Assembly: GCF_947179165.1 (NCBI RefSeq)
Contig: NC_077244.1
Location: forward strand, 66,758,144 to 66,822,143
DNA from: Solanum dulcamara
Lineage: Eukaryota > Streptophyta > Magnoliopsida > Solanales > Solanaceae
Length of the DNA stretch: 64,000 bases
Direction: 5' to 3'
The first letter of the stretch is position 1. Every line of letters starts with the position of its first letter. Made by a program: the position numbers and the translations under genes. The notes beneath the pieces were generated by a model. It ran no database searches, was not told where the DNA came from, and saw nothing but the letters and a program-made list of their open reading frames with translations. Of this stretch, positions 46,406-57,900 are shown in pieces.

Positions 46406-47001
46406 TGCAGAGTCTGAATATAGAACAATTGACACTGTATTATAGTTTATGCTTATAATTCATTTACACGAAGACAACTTGCTGTATGTAATTTTTGGCC
46501 ATCATTGATGAGTGGCATCATTTTTTATATATAATACATGCCTCAATAAAAAGATTGGGGAATTCTATTCTATTTCGTTGTTTAATGTTCAATACTAGTC
46601 CAATTTCAAAATTCAAACTCTGTTACAGGATTAATCAATGTTGTTTCTGCTTCTCATAGTTGTCCTTTTGGTGATGTCTTGTACAATCAAGATGTTCCTT
46701 TGTACAGTTAAAATCTTGTTTGGTCTGTCCTAAATTATACTGTTACCATCTTTAGATTGAGTGGTTTCCTGGAATGATTTAATCTTTGTAACTTCATTTA
46801 TTTTGGTATCTATGTTGTTGATCATTCTATGGTTCTGGAATTCATGGAAGATAGTCATGCATGCTATCTTGGATGAAAATCTGAATCTGGTAATAAGATT
46901 TAGTTTGTCTGCGGAACATCATGTGCCATTGTCTGTCACCAATGACCACCACCTTCTTTTTCACCAGTAACCATTTGGATATAAGATTTTTTCAATAACT
47001 T
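46406..47001 (+). other. 3' flank of kinase copy 3, duplicated block
   Basis: Matches the copy 2 flank up to the hAT insertion point (TTTTGGTATCTATGTT) and beyond it (GGTTCTGGAATTCATGGA), so it is the paralogous empty site. Homology to copy 2 resumes further on at 47335-47480 (for example TTCAAGACTTGTTAAC). Confidence 0.7.
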
Positions 47002-47134
47002 TTTTTTTTTGAAGCCCTAGATAGCCCACAGCCGCTACAACCTCTGCAACAGGCTTGACTCAAAAGGCATTCAAGGGGAATGTCATCCGTGTGGATAACC
47101 GCCCTTCAAACCAACTGAGCCGTCCCGAAGGACC
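47002..47134 (-). mobile_element. tRNA-related SINE, 133 bp, minus strand
   Basis: A perfect 13-bp duplication TTTTCAATAACTT lies at 46989-47001 and 47135-47147. On the minus strand the element starts GGTCCTTCGGGACGG, has an A-box-like GGCTCAGTTGG and ends in a poly(A) tail (T run at 47001-47010). Present only in the copy 3 flank. Confidence 0.8.
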
Positions 47135-47479
47135 TTTTCAATAACTTATATATACACAAATACAGTGTTTGAGCAAAACACAAGTCTACACAATTACACA
47201 AAGCTTTCTTTTTCTGTGCATTTATCAGATTCTTTGTTTTTACTTCAGTCCTTGTTTGAATTTACAAAGTATCTCATGAGACAATGGGAATCAAAATTAC
47301 TCCCCTTATCCACGCTAATAGAATCTTAAGGAGGTCTACAACAGCTAGAAGTATTTCAAAAGGTCATTGAGTAGTATATGCTGAAGAGAGACATAGGAAC
47401 GATTCGTGGTACCAATAGCATACTTGAGCCAGCGTTTAATTCAAGACTTGTTAACTCAAGCTGAGGAAGAATTTGACTT

Positions 47480-48297
47480 TGATCATCCGATGGGCGGTCT
47501 TACAACTTTCATTGACACCGATTCCTACTCGAGATTTTCTGCACATGAAGTTTTGTAAACTATATGATTAGAAGAAATGAGAAAGAGTCGGTTTGTGCAG
47601 AGGACATCTCATTGTATGGTTCGGAACCACAAGAACCTTGGAGAGAATTCCCCTCCATGTCCATTTAATTTTATTAGTATTTGTAATTCAGATTAATTAC
47701 TCTTGATTCATATTTGGCTAGACAGTACCCTTTATATATATGTTCTTTTAAAATGCCTTGTTGCTGAACTAGTAATTAAGCACTTGTATGCATAAATGCA
47801 CCAGTGTGAAGGAAACTAGTTCATCCAAGAGAGTGTCATTTAGCAAAGAGAATGGTGCACTTCTTCCATTTGTTGTGCACAATAACAACTAACTAATGCA
47901 GAATAATATACTAGGAGAAGTAGTGTTTTTGGATCGTGAGTGATTGTTATATTATTAGTTGCACATCTGAAATATTTCAAGTAGTGTGACCTGATTTGAA
48001 ATCAAGACTGATTTGACGTTAAAATTTTATTTTGACTTTGAACTAACAATTTAAATTTTCTTAACATTTGTATAAGACAAAAATAGACAAGACATATTGG
48101 AAAATTAAACATGCAATAGTTAAGAAAATAAGTACACCACCCCAAAAGAGTGAGACCGTACCAAAATACAAGCACCGGAAGGAAGAGAACGGATAACGTC
48201 ACCCGTTATAAATTCACATTGGAGACATCACTAGATGTTATGCCTTTGTCTTTGACATGACGCTAGAAATGTAAAAAATTACATATTGTGAGAATGG
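47480..48297. other. Intergenic, nothing recognised
   Basis: No supported ORF or repeat; a 66-codon minus ORF has no features. Confidence 0.4.
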
Positions 48298-48299
48298 TA

Positions 48300-48617
48300 C
48301 TTCTTCTATTTCATATTAACCGAAATCTAGAGTTTTTTTTATTGTTCAAAATTCACGAGAAATATTTGAATTTTTTTTCATGTTTATCCTTTCCATTAAT
48401 GAAGTTTTGTAATTTCCTAGAAATAAACTACACTACTTACAAAGTTATACTCCAATAAAGAACTACTTGTATTTATGATTTCATATTTAATTATTTTTAT
48501 GATGATGATTAAATAAAAAGATAATAGAGGAAAATATAGTTCAAATTTTGTTCTTAAATGCGTTTCTTAATATATATGCATTACCTTAAAAATTTAACTA
48601 ATATGAAATAGAAGGAG
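48300..48617. mobile_element. Stowaway-like MITE, 318 bp
   Basis: CTTCTTCTATTTCATATTA at the left and TAATATGAAATAGAAGGAG at the right are near-perfect inverted repeats, with TA at both borders (48298-48299, 48618-48619). This is the Tc1/mariner Stowaway pattern. It ends about 300 bp upstream of the PRORP start codon. Confidence 0.75.
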
Positions 48618-48914
48618 TATTATATTTCTTAAGATGATAGTATTGATTACTTTTTTTGATGGGCTAATAAATTATCCGATTAGTTAAAATGTGTCTTCTA
48701 TTTATCCGAACAACTTTAAGTAATATGTAGCAGTATCTCCCTTGAAGGAGCCCACGAGAAACTTTATAGATAGGTGCACACCCTTGGGTGCCCAACAGTT
48801 GCAACTGTTGTTAATTAAACCATCTTCTTCTCAGCCTTAACTTCAAGCTTCCATTCCACCGATGTAAGAGACCAATCCGCCATTACAACACAGTTCATAT
48901 CCCCATCAATAGCA

Positions 48915-51900
48915 ATGCTCGTTCGTCGCATGGGTTATTTCTCATCTTCTTTATCTAAAAAAACCTCACCTTTCTTCTCTCTCCTCCCAAAAACCCCGTT
49001 TCCATTTCATCTTCCCCCTATCCAATTCTTCAAACCAATTCATACCAAATTCCCACAAACCCATCTTTTTTCCATGAACCAAAAAACCCATCTCACCACT
49101 TCCGCTGCTTTCCTCCAAGAACCCACAAAAACCTTGTCCAGCAGGTCCGCCAAGAAAGCCCGCCGTGACGCCCCTGAGAGTGTTCTGCGTCATCAGCTAG
49201 ATCAGTGTTCTAAACGCGGTGACTTACAGGAAGCAATTCGACTCTATGAAGAAGCTAAGTTAAACAACGTTTCCCTCAATGTTCATCATTATAATGTGTT
49301 GCTTTATCTTTGTTCTTCTGGTTCGGGTACTGAGGGATATGGGATTGAGAAAGGATTTCATATTTTCAAACAGATGGGTGTAAATGGTGTTGCTCCTAAT
49401 GAGGCAACGTTTACTAGTGCTGCTAGATTGGCAGTTGCTAAGCAAGACCCAGAAATGGCTTTTGATTTAGTGAAGAAAATGAAGAGTTTTGGTGTTCCTC
49501 CTAAGTTAAGATCATATGGGCCATCATTATTTGGGTTTTGTGACAAGGGAATGGCTGATAAGGCTTATGAAGTTGATGTACATATGGGGGAATCAGGGGT
49601 TGTGGCTGAGGAAGCAGAGCTTTCTGCACTGTTGAAAGTTAGTTCTTTGTCTAAAAAGGCTGATAAAGTATATGAAATGATGCATAGATTAAGGGCAAGT
49701 GTAAGGCAGGTGGGTGAAGAGACTGCTGGTGTAATAGAGGATTGGTTTAATTCTGAATTTGCTGCAGAGGTTGGGCTGCAGAATTGGGATGTTCGGAGAG
49801 TTAAGGAAGGTGTTGTGAAAGGAGGGGGTGGTTGGCATGGACAAGGGTGGTTGGGAAAGGGGAATTGGACTGTGGTGAGATCGGAGATGGATAGTTCCGG
49901 AGTTTGTCGTTCATGTGGGGAAAAGCTTGTGTGCATTGATATTGATCCTAAGGAGACAGAGAACTTTGCTAATTCCTTGGCTAAATTGGCTTGTGAAAGA
50001 GAAGTCAAGGCTAATTTTGTGCAATTTCAGGTTTGATGATTTTCTTCTGGTGCATTTATAAATTACTAGTTACATATAGTTTTACCCTTCTTCTTGGGCT
50101 AAATGGTAGACTTGTATGCTTTTATCCTGTTGGTATTAAGATTGTTGCGTCCAGTCAACTAAAGTGCTGTATAGTTATTTGGATACTTGCCAGGATATCC
50201 TACATGGTTCTTGTATTAGTGTTTTTAGGAATATTTTTTTGTTTTGACGAAGTAATTGGCTTCATTAGTGGCATTAAGAAGATGCAAAATAATTACAAAA
50301 TATAGAAGCAATGTTGATGATAGTGACTGAGGGATCACATGATGTCTGCTTTGATGAACTCCTAGGATTTTTGGTTGAAAGCCATTGTGTATCCATCAGG
50401 GCCAGGTGCCTTGTCTGATGCACAGGACTGCACAGCTGCTAACACTATTAGAAGTTTCAAATAAGTCTAACACTTGATTGTCAAAACTCATTTGGGTGCA
50501 TTGGTTGAAGCCATCACTTTATCTTACAACACTCAGTTTCAAAAAGTCTAACAGTTGATTGCACTAAGCATCTTCGCCTCATGGATAGCTTTGCCATAAA
50601 GTTTAGATTTGTACGCCTGCTGCTGCCATCTCAAAAAGCCAAGCATTAAAGTTAAATCAACCCCTCCAATAAAGATAAAATAAATAATAGGGTACTCAGG
50701 TCCTCCAGTAACTACTGTTCCAGGCCAGAATTCTGAGTTGGTATGATGATTAGTTGATCTTCTACATTTCCTTGTTCATTCTTTCTTTGTTGGGATAATT
50801 ATCTGATCTCTATAGCTCTTCGTCACATTGTTAATGAAAACTATCATGATTGAATGAAGCAAAATGTTCAGAGAGTTTAGGTCTATTGGAGTAGATTTGA
50901 GAGGGTTCTTGTCAGCTTCTTTTTAAATTGTAATTTTGCCTTATACTTTATCTATATAATAGGCATTTTACTTAGTATGGATTGTTATTTGAATAAAAAA
51001 GGAGACTGTTTGAAGAGGAAACCCGGGCACTTATTACCTTAATGACTGATCTGTTTTTCTTGTTTGGCAAGAAACATGGAGGAGAGTGTACAATAAGTAC
51101 AATTTTATAAGGAAGTTGTGTTAACAGTGAGTTTTTGTTCTAGGGTGCTAATGGGTAGGAAGGATTTTGAGTTTTTGATCAATCTGCCAATTTATGCTCA
51201 TCATTTTGACTTTAAGGTGAACACATGAATTTGATTTGTACCAAGTCTGAATTTACTTCTGTTAGTTCACAAATATACATTTTGATATCTTGCCTTGTGA
51301 CGGTTTAGGATTGGTCGTAGTCTAGGCGTGCCAATATAGTTGTGTTGTTATTGCCTCTCGATCATCACATTATTTTGCTATTGTTATTGTTATTGTCTTG
51401 TACAATTTGCATCGCTTTTCTTTTTTGCCATTATGATATATATATTGGTTTTTCTCTGAAGGGGAGCCTTGGAGTAACTGGTAAAGTTGCTGCCATGTGA
51501 CCAGGAGGTCACGGGTTCAAGCCTTGGAAACAGCCTCTGGCAGAAATGCAAGGTAAGGCTGCGTACAATAGACCCTTGTGGTCAGGCCCTTCCCCGGACC
51601 CCGCGCATAGCGGGAGCTTTAGTGCACCGGACTGCCCTTTTGTGAAGGGGAGCCTTGGAGTAACTGGTAAAGTTGCTGCCATGTGACCAGGAGGTCACGG
51701 GTTCAAGCCTTGGAAACAGCCTCTGGCAGAAATGCAAGGCAAGGCTGCGTACAATAGACCCTTGTGGTCAGGCCCTTCCCCGGACCCCGCGCATAGCGGG
51801 AGCTTTAGTGCACCGGGCTGCCTTTTTTTTCTCTTATTTGGGGTTGATACTTCCTTCTAGTCGAGCCTCTCGGTCTGTCATTATACCTCGAGAAGTAGAA

Positions 51901-54900
51901 AGAATTACAATCCCCATTCCACCTAAAATTCTCGGAATTCGTTGATAATTAGAATAGATTCGTAGACCAGGTCGACTGATTCGTTTTAAATTTAAAATAT
52001 TTCTATAGGGTCTTTTCCTATTCCTTCTATGTCGCAGGGTTAAAACCAAAAAATATTTGTTGTTTTCTCGATGTTTTCTCACGTTTTCGATAAAACCCTC
52101 TCATAAAAGGATTTGAACAATATTTTCGGTAATATTAGTAGATGAGATATTTCTCTTTCTAACCAAACAATTACTAGTACACCTATTGTGATTCCTAATA
52201 CAAGAGTCAAAATAGGGACAAACATCCATATGGTCAAAATGAATGAACACGTTCAATTCAATAAAAACAGATTTCTTTTTTTCCGATTCATTTTTTTCTT
52301 ACGACACGATACTCAAATCTAGATTCACTCAAATCTAGATTCTTGTAATTATGATTCAAGTGAAGAAAAAGTAAGCCTTTACTTCTCAATACAATTTCTT
52401 TCAAATTCATTAAAATTTCATGTACCGATTCTTGAATGCCCGTTATGGTAGAATATTCATGTGGGACTTTAGTCCCCCGAACCACATTTTCTAAACGAAC
52501 CAGAGCCAATCCGAATTGATCTTCATAAAAAATAGAAAAACTGCTTTTTTCCTGGTCAGGTCAATAAAGTCATGAAATTCTTCGTTTTTGATTTTTTATA
52601 AAAAATGGATTTATCTGAACCAATACATGATTTTCTTTTAGTCTTTCTAGGATCGGGTCTTATATTAGGGGGTCTAGGAGTGGTATTACTTCCCAATCCA
52701 ATTTATTCGGCCTTTTCCTTGGGATTGGTTCTTGTTTGTACATCGTTATTCTATATTCTATCTCTTCAGGAAACAACCTCTCTATCTCCATGAGGTAGTG
52801 GTAAGATCTACGTACATTTTACCCTCCCCAGACCCCACTTGTGGGATTTCACTGGGTATGTTGTTGTTGTTGTTCTGACTAGATCTACTGTAATTGTAGA
52901 TTATAGGTTGGAATTCCCTTATAGGATTTTGATGAAGGCCTCTATGATTTTTTTTTTGATGAACTAATAAGATTCTGTTGCATGTTTGGGCAAAAAACCC
53001 GTGTACAAGTAGTACACCAAGATAAGTAGAAAATCTACAAGAAAGTATGATTTTCTACAAACTTCATCCAATCATCTATACATAAAGGAAATTCGTGGGT
53101 GCACTAAAAAGAAATAAGGGCTAAGAGGCTATTCCTCAACTGTGCAAAATCACTCTCTACACCCTCAAAAGCTCTCCAAATTTCTCTCTCCAGATGACCC
53201 ACATAAGTGTGAGTGGGGCAACCTTCCAGGCACTACTTCCTCTCCTCTGCTTTCCACAGTTCTTGGTAGCTTCAGTTCTTTCAAAATGCCAGGCATAACC
53301 CACTGAAGGCCTCTATGATATGTCAGATATAGTGATATGTTGGTTGGATACAAACAATAAAATAGGATCGTGATATTGTAGCGCAAAGAAATAGCTTATC
53401 TATTTGTTTATGTCAACATCTGACTAGAATTAGCATTTAACGCTCTTATGTGTAGTGATTTCTTTGATAGCATGAATCTTCTAAAACATTGGATATATTC
53501 ATTTAAAGTAGGTAGCTGCTTTGTATTTCCAGTATTTGTGTCTCTATGCTTCAGGCATTTAGTGCTTGAAGAATATTGAACTGATATAGAAGTTGCACTC
53601 ACTCAGGACTGGCTTCAGAAGCATGGTCCATTTGATGCTGTGGTGGATGGTGCAAATGTCGGACTTATCACTCAACGAAATTTTAATTTCTCTCAGGTAG
53701 AACTACGTCTTTTTCTGTGTCTTTTCTTACGTTTTTTGGGGTGTGGAGTCTCTTGGACTTGCTCACTGTCCCTCTTATTGTGTTATATTTAGTATGATCA
53801 AGAAATTTTTGGCTTACTTTGCGTCCCTCTTCTTGTGTTATTTAGTATGACTAAGAAAGAGAGAGCAACACAGAATTACTGCGCCTTTCTGTTTAACTTC
53901 ATATAAATTGATGATGCTGATGTGGAAAAGGTTGCAAAGTCTTTCAATTTTAATTTGTCAAAATGACCCTTATGCCCAGTTCCTTCCCAGCCATCCAGGA
54001 ACCCACTGTCTAGTATGGATACTTTACCTCTTAACTCATGACGGGCAACATGCCAACTTCTCAAGATGATGTTCTAGATTGATAGTGTATAAGAAAGAGT
54101 TTATATAGATTTCTTTCTATTGCAGCTCAGATCTGTTGTCAATAAATTAAGGCAGATGAGTGAATCAAAGAAACTTCCATTGGTTATTTTGCACAAAAGT
54201 CGTACAACTGGTGGTCCTGCTCAACATCCTAATAACAAGAAGCTTTTAGAAAGTTGGAAGAAAGCAGGTGCACTTTATGCCACTCCACATGGTTCAAATG
54301 ATGATTGGTAATACTCTTTACTTTGAGCTCTTATGTAAATAATAATTGGTGGCTACTAGTTAGGTGAATTTATTTGTTTCCAGGAGGGCACAACTCAAAT
54401 ATAATTAAATTTATGGGAGAAAAATTATCCCATTTGTTAGAATAAGAATAGGTATATACAATTCTACTTAGAATAAGAATAGGAATATGGATAGTAATAG
54501 GAATAAAAATAGTAAATAGTATCCTATCTTGGTAAAAGATTGCATTGTAGTGTCTATAAATAGAGTTTCTGTGTATTAATGTAGATACACAATTCAATAA
54601 TATTTTTCTCCTATATTTCTCATATGGCATCAGAGCTTCTACGATCTTGGTAGAAAATTGAAGAACCTTCCGCTGTCGGCGGGCGGCTATGACCCATATA
54701 TGTTGTCCGTTTGGCCATTGGTTATGTTGACAAAAGTAGGGTCAACAATATATGCATGAACCCCATATTCAGGGGAAGAAAACTTAATCAGAGAGGTCAC
54801 CGTGCGTCAATTTCCGGCGACTTTCTAGGTTGTTTTGTGTCAATCCGGTATCCGTCAGTGTTTATGTAGCATCGTGCATCATTCCGGTGACTACTTTCTC

Positions 54901-57900
54901 ATATACAATTTGTGTAGCACCGTGTCATATTTTCGGTGACTATCTTTTCATATCCGATTTGCATAGCACCGTGCCATCTTTCCGGTGACTACTTTCTTAT
55001 TTGTGTAGGGTCGTGTCATCATTCCTACCCTACCCATATAATTTCTCTTTTTTAGTGGGGTTGTGCCGTCAATCTGACCCTACCTATATAATTTCTATTT
55101 TTTAGTAGGGTCGTGCCATCATTCCAACCTTACCCATAATAATTTTCTTTCTTAGTAGGGTTGTGCCATGACTCCGACCCTACCTATATAATTTTATTTC
55201 TCAGATTATGACCACTTTCAACCATCAAATTTAATACTCCGACTCATGAGCATGTTTAGGCCAATTTTTCGGTGACTTTCTTGTTTAATGTTGACTCATT
55301 TATTGATTCCAACACCATCCATATATTTTATACCAGAGTTTGAGCACTTTCCGGCGACCGCTGCACTGTGAAGAAGTCTACATGGAGAAACCACCTAGTT
55401 TTGAGCAAATTGCTCAGGGGGAGTCTAGTAGCCTTGTATGTGGATTGTGTAAGTCACTCCATGATTTGAAACAGTCTTTTCAAGGTTGGTTTGGGAAGTT
55501 CAACATTGCAATTTAGGAATTTATCACTCTGTGTTTTATCGACATTATGCATCAAATCCAGTATTTCATGAGAAGACCAAGCACATTAAGATTGACTGAC
55601 ATTGTGCATCAAATCCAATATTTCATGAGAAGACTGAGCATATTGAGAGTGACTGTCAATTTTGTGAAGTCGAGTGATCACTTGCAGATATCTCACCAAG
55701 TCCCTCGTCAGTCCTCATATTAACTACATTTGTAACAAGCAAGGTACATATGACTTGTATGCACTAGCTTGAGGGGGAGTGTTAGAATAAGAATAGATAT
55801 ATACAATCCTACTTATAGGAATAGGAATATGAATAGTTATAGGAATAAAAATAGTAAATAGTATCCTACCTTGGTAAAGGATTGCATTGTAGTGTCTATA
55901 AATAGGGTCTCTATGTAATTATGTAGATACACAATTCAATAATATTTTTATCCTATATTTCTCACACTATTTAAACAGATGCCATCAACATAATAGTGTT
56001 GTTGCTCAAAAAATTACTGAATACACCAAGAAAACCCTTCTCTTTAATTGGATCTGGTGGTAAAGCATCTCTTTTCTTGACTACCCTTGCTTTCTTGCAG
56101 TTGCTGCTAGTGTACCCCAGCTGTTTGAGTCCACATTTCTGCTGATGTTTCTTGCTTTCCTGTAACTGTTAGCCTGTTCTTTTTCTGCATCCTTCTTCCG
56201 TTTAATTTTTTCTTCTTTCTTGGGACCAAAGTCTTTCCTGCACACTTTTGTTCTTCTCTCTTTAACTGTCTGGTTGTCATCACATTTTCCCTCCATTCAA
56301 GAGCAAATTCTTCTTCTCCACATTGCTCTACGCACACTTTTTTTTTGGCCTAACCCATCGGTGGCCCTCAAAGTTGGCACCAACTTTCACTTAAACACCT
56401 CAACTAAGCTTTGTTCATTTTAGACACCTCAAGTAAGGATCTGATGTGTCATTTTGACACTTTTTTTTACAATCACCCAAATATCTAAAGTTTGTGTAAT
56501 ATACTTGACGCTGATGTGTCAAAGTGACCAATTAAATGAAGAAACGTGACTGATATATCAAAAATAATTTTAAAATAATGACTTTTGATTAGAAAAAAAA
56601 TGGTCATTAACTTCATTTAATTGGTCACTTTGACACATCAGCGGCAAGTGTATTACACACACTTTAGATATTTGGGTGATTGTAAAATAAAGTGTCAAAA
56701 TGACACATCGGAACCTTACTTGAGGTGTCTAAAATGAACAAAACTTAGTTGAAGTGTCTAAGTGAAAGTTGGTGCCAACTTTGAGGGGCCACCGATGGGT
56801 TCCGCCCTTTTTTTTTTAAAAATCAAAACACTAACTTCAACTCATCATGGCATGAGGGTCTGACATTGAACCTGAAACAATTGCTTCATCTTTCCCTACT
56901 TTGCATGAAATTCTGACTTGGCACCAGATGCAATCTAGGTTGTGCCAGACGCCCTTAATATAACCTATGTAGCTCTTGTGCATTGGTTTTTGTTTTGTGA
57001 GTGCTTTCATATTATGACTTTTAGTTCTGAAGATAAGAGTCTACTTCACATGGTAAAAGGGTTTACTGCAGTTGTGGGTCCTTGTAACAAATAAAGGAGC
57101 TCTGTTTTCTGCAGTTACAAATGTCTGAAGCATAAGCTTATTCTTTAGGTACTGGTTATATGCTGCTGTCAGTTCCAAAGGCTTGCTTTTGACAAATGAT
57201 GAGATGAGAGACCATTTGTTCCAACTATTAGGCACTAGTTTTTTTCCCAGATGGAAGGAAAAACATCAGGTCTAATCTCTCTCTCTCTCTCTCTCTCTCT
57301 CAGTATTTTGACAAGTTCTGTAACATGTTAAACAATGAAAAATTGAAATCTTTGTTACAGTGCTATATAGTCCTCTATTACACTTTCTGCTAAAGATGGA
57401 GTAAAAGAAGGTATACTCTTTTAGTGTATAGTAGCTTAATGTCTGCTATAAGTAGGTCATGCCCAAAAAAAAGACGAAAGATGGTTATGCCGAGGAAAAG
57501 TTGAAGTCGTGTTATACTGTTTCTATTAATGCCCATGATTATTTCAAATCACCAAAATGCTTCAGTATTGTTGGTTGACAAAGAATGCAGAGATAGGTGC
57601 AGGGTTGTGAGAATTGAAGCTTTCCTACTGAACTCATCTGATGGGGCTAGAAGAGTTTATGTTAATGGGGTCAATGTGATGCTTTCAAATTAGGCAATCA
57701 TCAGTTAGATTCTTTAACAGTCTTCTGTTTGCAAATTGCAGATCCGGATGACAGCTTCAAGAGATGACGGACTTAAGCTCCATATGCCGCCACCTTATTC
57801 AATTGTTACTCAGGTGAGCTATCTCATGACTAATAAGTTAAGCTCACCTTAGCTGTTATTCTAATGTCCAACTCTACTTTGAACGTGTGAAATTGAAATA

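Larger units (their letters stand above)
51853..52768. other. Nuclear plastid DNA mosaic (NUPT) in PRORP intron 1
   Basis: At least five pieces of different plastid genes are joined end to end: rps8, ndhA, rpoA and a probable rpoB piece on the minus strand, then ndhG on the plus strand. They come from both large and small single-copy regions, so this is not one contiguous plastid transfer. The stretch 52232-52379 is unassigned and may also be plastid. Every gene piece is truncated and none is expected to be functional in the nucleus. Confidence 0.85.

Noticed and set aside
51461..51830. tRNA gene suggested by the B box GGTTCAAGCC
   Set aside because: No cloverleaf can be drawn around it; the sequence is a tandem SINE pair with T-rich tails.
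51834..52793. Functional nuclear copies of rps8, rpoA or ndhG
   Set aside because: All pieces are truncated, one has a stop, and they lie in an intron of PRORP.
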